DNA of 56,629 nt from Myxococcota bacterium (GTDB lineage: Bacteria > Myxococcota_A > Polyangia > Polyangiales > JANWZI01): contig JANWZI010000014.1 in NCBI GenBank assembly GCA_025054695.1, positions 1-56,629 of the forward strand, written 5' to 3'. Both the position numbers and the translations under genes were made by a program. A model generated the notes under the pieces. That model was not told the origin of the DNA. It saw only the letters and a program-made list of their open reading frames with translations, and made no database searches. Numbering within the stretch: the first letter of the stretch is position 1; every line of letters begins with the position of its first letter. Shown here in pieces: positions 9,549 through 18,304 of the stretch.

Positions 9549-10652
9549 GTGGCCGGGCTCGTCGCGACGCTGGCGTTCGTGTCGCTGCTCGCCCGCGGTC
9601 AGACCGAACCGTCACGCCCCGATCGAGACACCGCGACTGTCGAGACGACCGTTTCCCCGCAGAGCGACGAGTGTCCACGGCGCGTTGTGGAGCTTGTGCG
9701 TGTCTGGGCACCGCAGCGCCTCGAACGCGTTCGTCTTGCGCTCCTCGATTGCGACGCGCGTCCCGATCCCACCGCGCTCGAAGCCGTCTCGCGTCTCGCC
9801 CGCCCTCGTTTCGAGACTCCGCCGGAGCAAACCGTGCGACTGCACCCGGGCCTGCTCGAACGCCTCGACGCGCTCGCCGCGCGCTTTCCTGGGCGGCCCA
9901 TCGAGATCTATTCGGGTCACCGACCCGAGGCGCGCCGGGGCAGCCGTCATCGCACGGGTCACGCGCTCGACATCGGCGTCGTGTCCGTCCCGCGTGAAGA
10001 CGTCGTCGCGTTCGCACGGACGTTACCCGGGACAGGGGTGGGCTACTACCCGAACAGCCGCATGACCCACATCGACGTGCGCGAGCGCAGCGCGTTCTGG
10101 ATCGACCGCAGCGGCCCGGGAGAGCCGCCCGATTATGGTCCGTGGCCACCGTCCCCCGCGGAAATCGGCGCCGTGCGCAACGAGCTGCTCGCCGCGGTCT
10201 CGTCCGCGCTCCAGACCCTGCGCGCGGGACTCGCCGCGACGTTCACCGACTCGGCCTCGGACTCTGGCTCGGGCTCGGCCTCGGCCTCGGTCTCGGACTC
10301 AGACTCGGGCTCGGCCTCGGTCACGGCCTCGGGCTCGGGCTCGGCCTCGGCCTCGGACTCGGACTCTGGCTCGGTCCCGGATTCGGTCTCGGACCCGGCC
10401 TCGGACTCCGACTCCGACTCGACGTCGGCCTCGGACTCGGGCTCGGATTCCGACCCCGAATCGGGTTCGCCGGCCGCCTCGCGCTCGCATTCCAGCGCAA
10501 CCGCGCCTGTGAGACCGCCGTCGGACCACGCGCCGCGTGCCCGCGGCCGATCGGAGATGCGATCGGACTCGCGTACGGATGAGGGAGCGAAGCGCCGCTC
10601 AGGTGCCCGGCGGGGCGTAGTGGTCGACCACCCGGATCGGCCTCGGATGTAG
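9549..10652 (+). CDS. Secreted M15-type peptidoglycan peptidase (DUF882/YcbK-like) with Ser/Asp repeat tail
   Basis: A 367-residue protein starting at GTG with a short hydrophobic leader (AGLVATLAFVSLLARGQ). Residues about 95-180 carry the zinc ligands of the M15 D,D-carboxypeptidase/endopeptidase fold: RTGHALDIG (His138, Asp141) and MTHIDVRE (His174), with SGHRPE just before. The likely substrate is cell-wall cross-bridges. From residue 233 to about 310 the protein becomes a run of Ser with Asp, Gly or Ala, encoded by hexamer array R2. A basic end of about 50 residues follows. The last 54 bases overlap the convergent lipid kinase gene. The tail resembles bacterial Ser-Asp surface stalks but may simply be captured repeat DNA. 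The 179-bp gap before the gene holds no other feature. Confidence 0.8.
   Translation: MAGLVATLAFVSLLARGQTEPSRPDRDTATVETTVSPQSDECPRRVVELVRVWAPQRLERVRLALLDCDARPDPTALEAVSRLARPRFETPPEQTVRLHPGLLERLDALAARFPGRPIEIYSGHRPEARRGSRHRTGHALDIGVVSVPREDVVAFARTLPGTGVGYYPNSRMTHIDVRERSAFWIDRSGPGEPPDYGPWPPSPAEIGAVRNELLAAVSSALQTLRAGLAATFTDSASDSGSGSASASVSDSDSGSASVTASGSGSASASDSDSGSVPDSVSDPASDSDSDSTSASDSGSDSDPESGSPAASRSHSSATAPVRPPSDHAPRARGRSEMRSDSRTDEGAKRRSGARRGVVVDHPDRPRM
10245..10470 (+). repeat. Hexamer array R2 (TCGGNC), inside the M15 gene
   Basis: About 226 bp of tandem TCGGAC, TCGGGC, TCGGCC and TCGGTC hexamers. On the minus strand this is GAGNCC or GGCCGA-type DNA. It is read in frame in the M15 gene as Ser plus Asp/Gly/Ala/Val. 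It lies just before the convergent junction with the lipid kinase gene. Confidence 0.9.
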
Positions 10653-11675
10653 TGCGAAGCAGACCCGACGGCGCTCCCCCACCGCCTCGCCGCCCACCTG
10701 CAATGCGACCGGTTGCTCCAGCTCGACCGTGACGCGCTCGGCGAGCACGTCGTGCAGCCGTTCGGAGCGGTACCGGCCGGACCAGATGTCGCGGATGTGC
10801 CGCACGACGTCGAGGCTGTCGATGTCGACGATCCGCAGCGAAAAGCGGTCCTCCCGCTCCTCGGCGAACGGGAAGATCCGCGCGCCGAAGCCCCAGTACG
10901 GAATCGTCGACGCACACACCATGCGGCACGTCCCTTCGAACACGATCTCGCCCGGCGCGATCGTTCGTACGGGCCGGCCCTGCGCGTCGAGGAAATAGGC
11001 GTCGGCCCCCTCGTTGACGACGCGGACCCGATGTCGCGGGCGCACGAGGTACTCGGGCAACGTGCGACCGACGATGGACACCGTATAGGCGATTCCTCCG
11101 GTCGCGACGCGCCGCAGCAGGGGCACGCGCGCGAACGCTCGCTTGACCTGCGCGAAGTGCAGCAGCGCGACCGCGTCGACACCGACGCCCGCGAACATCG
11201 TCAGCGTTCCTTCCACGTCGAGCAAGCGCAACGATCTGCTTCCCGCATCGCGCAGGCGCAGAAGATCCTGCAACACGCCGCGACGCCGGTCGCGGCCGGC
11301 ACCGACGACCCAGGCGAGCGCGTTGCCCGTTCCGAGGCGCAGCAGCCCGAACCGGGGCGGCGGAACGCCTCGGCGCTCGGCCTCGCGCACGATCCACGTG
11401 ACCGTCTGCGTGAAGGTGCCGTCGCCGCCGCCCGTCAGCACCGTCGGGTAGCCCCTCTCGACGACGAGACGTGCGATCTCGCGCCCCTCGTCGAGGCTGC
11501 GCGAGACGAACAGGTCCCCCGAGGCGACGATCTCGTCGAGCACCGCGACGAGATCGGCGTCGGCTCGCCGCGCGTTGCCGTTGACCACGACCGCGAATCG
11601 TTCGGACCACGGGGCCGGCGGCGCGGCGGCGGCCGGTGGTGGCGTCGATCGACGCTGCGTCGAGACGTCGTTCAC
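10599..11675 (-). CDS. Diacylglycerol/lipid kinase-family protein (DAGK catalytic domain)
   Basis: A 358-residue member of the soluble DagK/YegS lipid kinase family, which phosphorylates lipid hydroxyl groups. The nucleotide-binding GGGDGTF motif lies at about residue 83, after VVVNGNARRADADL (family NP-N motif). FGLLRLGTGNALA (about residue 118) matches the conserved LPxGTGN block. The C-terminal half is a beta-sandwich as in YegS. The GTG start at 11675 overlaps the TGA of the preceding pterin dehydratase (GTGA), which fixes this start over longer in-frame options. The lipid substrate cannot be told. The 3' end overlaps the convergent M15 gene by 54 bases. Confidence 0.85.
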   Translation of the reverse strand: MNDVSTQRRSTPPPAAAAPPAPWSERFAVVVNGNARRADADLVAVLDEIVASGDLFVSRSLDEGREIARLVVERGYPTVLTGGGDGTFTQTVTWIVREAERRGVPPPRFGLLRLGTGNALAWVVGAGRDRRRGVLQDLLRLRDAGSRSLRLLDVEGTLTMFAGVGVDAVALLHFAQVKRAFARVPLLRRVATGGIAYTVSIVGRTLPEYLVRPRHRVRVVNEGADAYFLDAQGRPVRTIAPGEIVFEGTCRMVCASTIPYWGFGARIFPFAEEREDRFSLRIVDIDSLDVVRHIRDIWSGRYRSERLHDVLAERVTVELEQPVALQVGGEAVGERRRVCFALHPRPIRVVDHYAPPGT

Positions 11676-11974
11676 GGATCGCGCAGGATGTCGTCGATGA
11701 CCCGCGCCAGGTGCACGTCGCGCGACGTCAGGCCGCCCGCGTCGTGTGTCTGCAGCGCGATCTCGAGGCGCGTCCAGCTCCAGTGCAGATCGGGGTGATG
11801 GTTCGCCCCTTCGGCCGCGTCGCAGATGCGACCGACGATGCGCTGCGCTTGACGGAACGAGCCGGCGCGCACGGTACGGACGATCCGGTTGCCCTCGCGA
11901 CGCCATTCGGGCAGCTCCCGGAGCGCCGCGTCGATCTCGGTGTCGGTCAGCACGCGCGGCAACGGCGCGCTCAT
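11672..11974 (-). CDS. phhB: 4a-hydroxytetrahydrobiopterin dehydratase (pterin carbinolamine dehydratase)
   Basis: The 100-residue length is normal for this family, which dehydrates 4a-hydroxytetrahydropterin to recycle the cofactor of aromatic amino acid hydroxylases. The family signature is present: WRREGNRIVRTV, then ANHHPDLHWSWTRLEIAL with the catalytic His pair (residues about 59-60 and 64), then THDAGGLTSRDVHLA. It is the middle gene of a three-gene set, overlapping the upstream 110-residue gene and the downstream lipid kinase by four bases each. No hydroxylase gene is in the window, so it may have another role. Confidence 0.92.
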   Translation of the reverse strand: MSAPLPRVLTDTEIDAALRELPEWRREGNRIVRTVRAGSFRQAQRIVGRICDAAEGANHHPDLHWSWTRLEIALQTHDAGGLTSRDVHLARVIDDILRDP

Positions 11975-12303
11975 CCGAACAGGTCCCGCAGCCCCACCTC
12001 GGGCTGCCGACGCCGCGAGAGGATGGCGTTGATCGCGCGCAGGATGCGGGTCTTGGTGGGCCCGGAAACGGCCTCCCCCGCACGGGCCGCCTCGAGCGCG
12101 CGCGCGGTGACGGGGCGACCGCTCCGCGGCTTGTTCTTGGCGCGCTCCTTGACGGCATCGGAGGCATCACCGGCCTTGACGGCGCGGCGCGCCCGCGCGA
12201 TGGCGCGATCTTCGGGGCGGCGACTCTCGAGGGTGTGACTGACGGAGAGCAGCAGGCGCGTACCGATTCGATTCTTGTCGAGAAACTCCGCGAGCTTGGT
12301 CAT
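11971..12303 (-). CDS. Conserved-looking small basic protein, function unknown
   Basis: A 110-residue protein, rich in Arg, Lys and Ala, with no signal peptide or membrane segment. It starts MTKLAEFLDKNRIGTRLLLS. The middle is a charged, probably helical or disordered stretch (KERAKNKPRSGRPVTARALE), and the end is KTRILRAINAILSRRRQPEV. ATGA overlap with the pterin dehydratase gene suggests coupled translation. I do not recognise a domain. The basic composition would fit nucleic acid binding, but that is a guess. Confidence 0.65.
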   Translation of the reverse strand: MTKLAEFLDKNRIGTRLLLSVSHTLESRRPEDRAIARARRAVKAGDASDAVKERAKNKPRSGRPVTARALEAARAGEAVSGPTKTRILRAINAILSRRRQPEVGLRDLFG

Positions 12304-12395
12304 GTCTGCCTCGAATCCTGGGCCGAACGCCGGCCGCGCAGATTAGTCGCATCGCCGAGGCGGGTCGAGCGGATCGATGGATCGGATGCCCGCGG

Positions 12396-12480
12396 TGGCC
12401 GAGGAGGGACTCGAACCCTCACGCCCGTGACGGGCAGCGGATTTTGAGTCCGCCGCGTCTGCCGATTCCGCCACTCGGCC
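12396..12480 (-). tRNA. tRNA-Leu(CAA)
   Basis: An 85-base class II tRNA. The acceptor stem GGCCGAG (12480-12474) pairs with CTCGGCC (12403-12397). The D-arm reads GGAATCGGCAGAC. The anticodon loop CTCAAAA gives anticodon CAA (codon UUG). A long variable arm (CTGCCCGTCACGGGCG) and TTCGAGTC in the T loop complete the fold. The base after the acceptor is A, and CCA is not encoded (CCG follows). Confidence 0.95.
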
Positions 12481-12562
12481 CACGAAGCGCACGCACCGGC
12501 GATCGTGTGTCGGCGGTGCCTCGCGCGCCAGGACTCCGTCGTGCGCGTCGCCCGATCCCGGC

Positions 12563-13891
12563 TCACTCCTCCTCGTCCAGACGACGCTCGAGCGCTCGGA
12601 CGTACTCGTTCGGCGGCTCGCTCGGCCGGCGACGCTCGAGGAGCACCACCGGATCGGGCGGCACGTGCGGCTCGAGCGAGATCTCTTCTTCCGCGAGCAG
12701 CCGATCGAGCGCCTCCGGCGGCAGGGTGTGCGGCCCCTCCCCGTCGCTCGTCGTCGGCTCGTCCTCGGGCGGCGCAAGCAGGTCGAGCTCGTGGTGAATC
12801 GTCGGATCGTCCACCGTGACGTCCAGCGCCTCGTGCCGTAGGGCCTCGTGGGGGACGAACACCTCCCATCCTCCGCCCTCCGGCAGATTCTCGGACGGCG
12901 GCGCCACCTCCTGCGCGGTCGTGTCCGTCGCCTCGGGTACGAGCCCCAGCGTCTGATCGCGTTCTCGTTCGTACGGAAACACCTGGCCGACGAAGCGCGC
13001 GAGGGCGCGCGGCCCGGCGCTGATGGCCGCGCGGACGCAGTACTCCTCGAGCGCCGCCGCCAGATGCGCTGCGCTCGGGACACGATGGGCGCGGTCGCGC
13101 ACGAGCGCCCGCATCACGATGGCCTCGAGCTCGGGCGAGAAATCGGGCACGCGCGTCGACGGGGGTGGAGCATCTTGCTCGACGATCTGCGTCATGACCT
13201 GCACGTCGCTGCCACGGAACAGGCGCGTACCCGTGGTCAGCTCGTAGAGGATGACGCCCAGCGCGAACACGTCGGCACGCTTGTCCAGCGGTCGGCCGCG
13301 TACCTGCTCCGGAGCCATGTACGAAAACGTCCCCTTGACCGTGCCGGCGTCCGTGTCCCGCCGCGCGGCCGTCGCCGCAACGCCGAAATCCATCAACTTC
13401 ACGACGCCGTCGCGGGTCACCATGACGTTCTCGGGTGTCACGTCGCGGTGCACGATCCGCAGCGGTTTGCCCGCGCGATCACGACGCTCGTGCGCGTGGT
13501 GCAGCGCCTCACACAGCTGCAGCACGATGCCGATGGCGACGTTGTGGGGGATGGCCATGCCCTGACGCCCGGCGACGCGGACGCAGTCGGTCACCGTGTG
13601 ACCATCCACCCACTCCATTGCAATGTACCACGTGCCCTGCTCGCGTCCGAGCTCATAGACCTGTGGAATGTTGGGGTGCGAGAGCTCCGCGAGGAGCTTC
13701 GCCTCGATCTGGAACATCTCGAGCGTGCGCGGGTGTTCAGCCAGGTGCCGGAACAGCCGCTTGATGACGACGTCGCGGAAGAAGCCGCCCTCGCCCCACT
13801 GCCGCGCGAGGAAGACCTCGGCCATCCCGCCCGCGGCGATTTTGCGTACGAGCTCGTAGCGTCCGAAGCGGGTGCCCTTCATCGCCGCCAT
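12563..13891 (-). CDS. Eukaryotic-type Ser/Thr protein kinase with acidic C-terminal tail
   Basis: A Hanks-type kinase of about 442 residues. The Gly loop is [10 protein letters not shown], the ATP Lys is in DVVIKRL, the catalytic loop is [11 protein letters not shown], the metal site is LMDFGVA, and APE is in YMAPEQVRG. The kinase domain ends near residue 290. The remaining 150 residues are acidic, Pro-rich and probably disordered, with no membrane segment, so it is likely cytoplasmic. The start is ATG 13891 ([15 protein letters not shown]) or ATG 13882; the latter has a GGATGG stretch just upstream. It is divergent from the metzincin-like lipoprotein gene, sharing an 84-bp promoter region. 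Its targets are unknown. Confidence 0.92.
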   Translation of the reverse strand: MAAMKGTRFGRYELVRKIAAGGMAEVFLARQWGEGGFFRDVVIKRLFRHLAEHPRTLEMFQIEAKLLAELSHPNIPQVYELGREQGTWYIAMEWVDGHTVTDCVRVAGRQGMAIPHNVAIGIVLQLCEALHHAHERRDRAGKPLRIVHRDVTPENVMVTRDGVVKLMDFGVAATAARRDTDAGTVKGTFSYMAPEQVRGRPLDKRADVFALGVILYELTTGTRLFRGSDVQVMTQIVEQDAPPPSTRVPDFSPELEAIVMRALVRDRAHRVPSAAHLAAALEEYCVRAAISAGPRALARFVGQVFPYERERDQTLGLVPEATDTTAQEVAPPSENLPEGGGWEVFVPHEALRHEALDVTVDDPTIHHELDLLAPPEDEPTTSDGEGPHTLPPEALDRLLAEEEISLEPHVPPDPVVLLERRRPSEPPNEYVRALERRLDEEE

Positions 13892-13925
13892 CCGAGGTGC
13901 CGCACGCGAGCGTTCCCTCGCTGGC

Positions 13926-13932
13926 GTATACT
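13926..13932. promoter_or_regulatory. Overlapping divergent -10-like elements (GTATACT)
   Basis: TATACT at 13927-13932 on the plus strand is a good -10 for the lipoprotein gene starting at 13976. The same bases read TATACG on the minus strand for the kinase gene. No clear -35 is seen on either strand. This is the only AT-rich stretch in the gap. Confidence 0.4.
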
Positions 13933-13975
13933 CCATCCGGCGCGCCGCGCACACCCGGCTTCCGCGCCTCGCTGC

Positions 13976-15937
13976 ATGAGACTTCCCATCTGCCTGCTCG
14001 CCCTCGCCCCGTCGCTCGCCGCCTGTGCGCGTAGCAGGTCGCCCGCCGACGCCCCGTCGCCTGTCGGGGGTCCGTGCGGCGCGAGCCGCACGTGTGCTCC
14101 GGAGCTTGCGTGCATCCTCGATCCGCGTTTCCTCGACGGCTACTGCTCGCGCACCTGCGAAGACGGTCGCTGCCCCGAGGGCGCGTCGTGCGCCACCGGC
14201 TTCTCCCCACCGCTGTGCCTCGCCCTATGCACCGTCCCGGGCGATTGCCGCGAAGGATACCGCTGCTGGGCTGGCGCCTGCCGTCCGCCCTGCCTGGCGG
14301 ACGCCGAATGCGGAGCCGCCGGTGCTCGATGCGTGCTTGGGGAGTGCGAGGGCCCGGAGTGCGCGACTCCGTCCGATTGCCCGCCGTCGATGCGCTGCGA
14401 GAGCGGCCGGTGCGTCCCCGCGCCACCGCCGCCTCCCGATGCGGGCCCCGAGCGGCGCGGGATCGGCGAGCCGTGCGCGGACGACGCCGACTGCGCATCC
14501 GGTCATTGCCTGCCGGCGTTGCTCGGCGGCACGTGCACGGCGCGCTGTGCCCGCCGACGCGACTGCCTCGCCGAAGTGGGCGACGTGCCGTGCAGCCCCG
14601 TCGCGACGTCGGCAGGCCTCGCCACGCTGTGCGTGCCGCCGCTTCGTTCGGGCAACTTCCTCGCGGGCGCCTGCAGCAGCGACGCGGACTGCGAGTCGCG
14701 GGCGTGCCATCAGGGCCAGTGCATCGAAGCGTGCGTCGAGGATGCCGACTGCCTGCTTGGCCAGAGGTGCCGCGAAATCGCCGTGCGTGGGGGAGGCCGG
14801 TACCGCGGCTGCGGTTACGCGGCGCGCGGCGCAGCCGTGGAGGTCGTCGACGTCGATCTGGGCCGCGTGACGCTGACGTCGGGCTTCGACTCGCGACGCA
14901 TCGTCTTCGGGGTTCCGCCCGACGCGGTCAGCGTGACGCTCGTGGCGCGTCAGACGTCGGGAGATTCGCTTCCGCTCTCCTTCGTCGACGTGTATGACCC
15001 GGCGAACGCGGTCCTGTTCGATTACGCCGCGCTGCTGGCCTGGACCGACCAGCCCATTCGCTGGCTGCCCGTGCGGAGCCACGAGGCGATCGCGATGCTC
15101 GTGCCCAACAGCACGCCCGATCGCGTGGCGTTCCGCCACGGCCGGTACGGCTTCACCGTCGCGATGCTCGGTCCCGATCCGGGCAGCGGCGAGCTGCGGC
15201 TGAGCGCGCGCATCAAGCGCGCGGAGGGCGCGGACGTGACCGGCGGAACGCTGGACCTGCGCGTGTGGCTCGTCGACGTCGGCCTGACGGCGGCGAGCGC
15301 ACGCACCGACGCGCGCCTGCAGGACGCGCTGCGCGAGCTGGGCGCGATCCTCCGGCCGGCGGCCATCGCGGTCGGCGACGTCGACTACGTGCAGGTGACG
15401 GGCGCCGAGGCGAGCGCGCTGCGCGTGATCGACTCCTCGGATGGACCGACGAGCGAGCTGGCGCGGCTGTTCCGCCTCTCCGCACGCGCCGAGGGCGAGC
15501 GATTGAACGTGTTCCTCGTCCGCTCGATCGCGCCCGAAGCGGCCGAGGGCGGTATCGCGCTCGGGATCGCGGGCGGGATCCCCGGTCCGCCCGGTCTTCA
15601 CGGCACGATGCACTCGGGCATCGTCGTCGCGTTCGACCGGGCCGTCGTCGGAAGCGACGCGCGCGTCGTCGCGCAGGTCATGGCCCACGAAATCGGCCAC
15701 TATCTCGGCCTGTTCCACGTCCGCGAGCAGCTCGCTCCGTGCCCGGCGGGCACCGGACCGACCGAGTCGCGGCCCTGCGCGCCGTTCGGAGGCGAGGACG
15801 TGCTCGCCGACACCTCGCGTAGCAGCGGAAACAACCTGATGTGGTGGGCGCTGGGCGGAGCGGACGGCCGCACCTACAACGTCGCGCTCTCGGAAGGCCA
15901 ACGCTTCGTGCTGCGGCGGTCGGCGCTCGTGCGCTGA
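13976..15937 (+). CDS. Cys-rich lipoprotein with metzincin-type zinc protease motif
   Basis: A 653-residue lipoprotein: MRLPICLLALAPSLAAC gives a lipobox at LAAC. Residues about 25-285 are Cys-rich modules of the C-x(4-6)-DC-x(4-6)-C kind (CADDADCASGHC, CSSDADCESRACHQGQC), typical of myxobacterial surface proteins. A beta-rich middle follows. The C-terminal part has the full metzincin signature HEIGHYLGLFH at residues 571-581, with three His ligands and the catalytic Glu. NNLMWWA lies about 45 residues later and may be the Met-turn. The nearest families are pappalysin- or reprolysin-like proteases, but the exact family cannot be named by eye. It probably degrades proteins at the cell surface. 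Confidence 0.82.
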   Translation: MRLPICLLALAPSLAACARSRSPADAPSPVGGPCGASRTCAPELACILDPRFLDGYCSRTCEDGRCPEGASCATGFSPPLCLALCTVPGDCREGYRCWAGACRPPCLADAECGAAGARCVLGECEGPECATPSDCPPSMRCESGRCVPAPPPPPDAGPERRGIGEPCADDADCASGHCLPALLGGTCTARCARRRDCLAEVGDVPCSPVATSAGLATLCVPPLRSGNFLAGACSSDADCESRACHQGQCIEACVEDADCLLGQRCREIAVRGGGRYRGCGYAARGAAVEVVDVDLGRVTLTSGFDSRRIVFGVPPDAVSVTLVARQTSGDSLPLSFVDVYDPANAVLFDYAALLAWTDQPIRWLPVRSHEAIAMLVPNSTPDRVAFRHGRYGFTVAMLGPDPGSGELRLSARIKRAEGADVTGGTLDLRVWLVDVGLTAASARTDARLQDALRELGAILRPAAIAVGDVDYVQVTGAEASALRVIDSSDGPTSELARLFRLSARAEGERLNVFLVRSIAPEAAEGGIALGIAGGIPGPPGLHGTMHSGIVVAFDRAVVGSDARVVAQVMAHEIGHYLGLFHVREQLAPCPAGTGPTESRPCAPFGGEDVLADTSRSSGNNLMWWALGGADGRTYNVALSEGQRFVLRRSALVR

Positions 15938-16025
15938 CCGCGCCGAGACAACCGGCGCCGACCCGCTGCCCGGCCGCACGTACGGCCACGCGTCGTCCGC
16001 GCGTCCCCGGCGCCCGCGCGGATCG

Positions 16026-17552
16026 TCACGCCGACCCGAGCGCCACCCCGTACAGTGAGCCGTACTTGCGCTCGAGGTACCGGACGAACGGCTCGACCGA
16101 AAGCGGTGCACCGGTGGCGCGCACGACCAGCTCGGCCGGTTCGTAGCGCGATCCATGCACGTGGACGCGCTCGCGCAACCAGCCGAGCAGCCCGCCGAAC
16201 GAGCCCGCGCCGACCGCCTCACGCCAGCCCGGCTGCTCGCGCTCCAGCGCCTCGCGAAGCTGGGCGGCGAGCAGGTTGCCGAGCGTGTAACCCTGGAAAT
16301 AACCGCCGATGAGGCCTCCGTACCAGTGCACGTCCTGCATGACGCCATCGCGTGGCCCCGGCGGCCGGATGCCGAGATCCCGCTCGTAGCGCTCGTCCCA
16401 CGCGTCGGGCAGGTCGGCGACGCGAAGCCGGCCCTCGAGCATCGCGCACTCCAGATCGAACCGGATGAGCACATGGAGGTTGTAGGTGACCTCGTCGGCC
16501 TGGACCCGGATGAGCCCGGGCTCGACGCGGTTGACGGCGCGTACGAGCGCCTCGAGCGAGACGTCGGAGAGCTGCGCGGGGAACGCGTCGCGCGCGAGCG
16601 GCAAGCACCAGCGCCAGAAGGCCTCGTCGCGCGCGATCTGGTTCTCCCAGAACCGCGACTGGCTCTCGTGGACGCCGGCCGAGACGCCCAGACCGAGCGG
16701 CAGCCCGTCGTAGTCCGGAGCGATGCCCTGCTCGTAGAGCGCGTGGCCGCACTCGTGCACGCACGCGAAGAAGCAGCTTCGAAGGTCGTTTTCGTCGACC
16801 CGGGTCGTGATGCGGACGTCGCCGACCGAGAACCGCGTCATGAACGGGTGGTGCGTCAGGTCGCAACGCCCCCGGTTCCAGTCGTATCCGAGCGCACCGA
16901 CGACGTGGCGCGCCAGATCGAGCTGCGCCGCTCGCGGATAGAACCGGCGGAGGAAGCCGTCGTCCGGTGGCGGCCGGCGCGCGAGGGTGGCCACGATGGG
17001 CACGAGCCGCTCGCGGAGCGCGGCGAACAGGCCGCGCAGGGACGCGACGTCGTAGCCGGGATCGTTCTCGTCGATGGCCGGATCGGCGGGATGCGACCGG
17101 TCGGGGAAGCAGTCGGCGTATCGCAACGACAGCTCGAGCGTCCGCTCGAGGTACGGCCGGACCGCTGCGAAGTCGCCGCGCGGTCTCGCTTCGGTCCAGG
17201 CGACGTAAGAGGCGGCGGTATGACGGCGGATCTCCGCGACGAGGTCGCTGGGCACGCGCCGCGCCCGTTCGTACTCGCGACGCGCCAGCCGCACGAGCGC
17301 GCGGTCCGGGTGGTCCTCCGGCAGCGATTCGACGGCCCGTGCGGCCGCGTCGATCCGCTCTCCCGCTCGCGTCGAGACGCGCATCTCGTGGGCGAGCCGA
17401 CCGAGCGTCGCCATCTGCCGGGCGCGCGCCGCGGCACCGCCTGGCGGCATGTACGTGGCCTGATCCCAGTCGAGGACGGCGGCGGCGGCGTCCAGATCCT
17501 GCACCGTCCGCAGATGCTCGCGAAGGGCCTCGAGCGCCTCGTGCGCGCTCAC
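16026..17552 (-). CDS. M32-family metallocarboxypeptidase (Taq-type)
   Basis: A 508-residue zinc carboxypeptidase, close to the usual 500 of family M32. The zinc site is ACVHECGHALYEQG (HExxH). The N-terminal half has the family's LDWDQATYMPPGGAAARARQ block. VHESQSRFWENQI and the C-terminal VHWYGGLIGGYFQGYTLGN block are also typical. GTG at 17552 overlaps the stop of terC (GTGA), which decides this start. The enzyme trims C-terminal residues from peptides in the cytoplasm. It converges on the metzincin gene with an 88-bp gap that holds no array. Confidence 0.95.
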   Translation of the reverse strand: MSAHEALEALREHLRTVQDLDAAAAVLDWDQATYMPPGGAAARARQMATLGRLAHEMRVSTRAGERIDAAARAVESLPEDHPDRALVRLARREYERARRVPSDLVAEIRRHTAASYVAWTEARPRGDFAAVRPYLERTLELSLRYADCFPDRSHPADPAIDENDPGYDVASLRGLFAALRERLVPIVATLARRPPPDDGFLRRFYPRAAQLDLARHVVGALGYDWNRGRCDLTHHPFMTRFSVGDVRITTRVDENDLRSCFFACVHECGHALYEQGIAPDYDGLPLGLGVSAGVHESQSRFWENQIARDEAFWRWCLPLARDAFPAQLSDVSLEALVRAVNRVEPGLIRVQADEVTYNLHVLIRFDLECAMLEGRLRVADLPDAWDERYERDLGIRPPGPRDGVMQDVHWYGGLIGGYFQGYTLGNLLAAQLREALEREQPGWREAVGAGSFGGLLGWLRERVHVHGSRYEPAELVVRATGAPLSVEPFVRYLERKYGSLYGVALGSA

Positions 17553-18301
17553 GACGACACCCCCTGCGCGGCCGACCCGTGCTCTCCGCTCGCCGCCTGC
17601 TTTTTGCGGTACCGCATGTTGACCAGCTCGACGGCCAGCGCGAAGCCCATCGCGAAGTAGACGTAGCCCTTGTCGATGTGCTGGTCGAATCCTTCGGCGA
17701 CGAGCAGCACGCCGATGAGCAGCAGGAACGAAAGCGCCAGGATCTTCATCGACGGATTGCGCGTGACGAAGTCGCCGATGCGTGGCGCGAACGCGATCAT
17801 CACGATCACGGCGACGATCACCGCGACGACCATTACCTCGACCTGCCGGACCATGCCGACGGCGGTGATGACCGAATCGAGCGAGAAGACGATGTCGAGC
17901 GCCATGATCTGGAGGATCGTCAGCCCGAAGCTCGCGTACGCTCCCGCGCGGCGCGGGCCGCCGACGCCTTCGACCTTCGCGTAGATCTCGTGGGCCGCCT
18001 TGCCGATGAGGAAGATGCCCCCGACGAGCAGGATGAGATCGCGTCCGCTGATCTCGTGACCGAGCAAGGCGAACAGCGGGGCCGTCAGCCTCATGACCCA
18101 CGAGATCGTGAGCAGCAACGCGAGGCGCATCACGAGCGCCGCGCCCAGTCCCACCCGATAGGCGAGCCGGCGCCGCTCCGGCGGCAGCCGGTCGGTCAGG
18201 ATGGCGATGAAGACGACGTTGTCGATGCCGAGGACGATCTCGAGCGCCGTCAGCGTGAGGAGGCCGACGAGCGCGTCGGTGCTACCGAACGCTTCGAGCA
18301 C
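17549..18301 (-). CDS. TerC-family integral membrane protein
   Basis: A 250-residue membrane protein with about seven hydrophobic segments and the TerC hallmarks LEIVLGIDNVVFIAIL near the N-terminus and QIMALDIVFSLDSVITAVGM in the middle. Both carry the conserved acidic residues (EIVLGIDN, DIVFSLDS). The family includes tellurite-resistance TerC and manganese exporters such as MeeF/MeeY/Alx. Metal export, possibly Mn2+, is the best guess from the family. It is four bases from the 5'-nucleotidase stop region and overlaps the M32 gene by four bases, so the three form one unit reading leftward. Confidence 0.92.
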   Translation of the reverse strand: MLEAFGSTDALVGLLTLTALEIVLGIDNVVFIAILTDRLPPERRRLAYRVGLGAALVMRLALLLTISWVMRLTAPLFALLGHEISGRDLILLVGGIFLIGKAAHEIYAKVEGVGGPRRAGAYASFGLTILQIMALDIVFSLDSVITAVGMVRQVEVMVVAVIVAVIVMIAFAPRIGDFVTRNPSMKILALSFLLLIGVLLVAEGFDQHIDKGYVYFAMGFALAVELVNMRYRKKQAASGEHGSAAQGVSS

Positions 18302-18304
18302 GGC

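Noticed and set aside
12396-12480. Missing CCA end of the tRNA as a sign of a pseudogene
   Set aside because: All arms pair well. Many bacteria add CCA after transcription, so the gene is probably functional.
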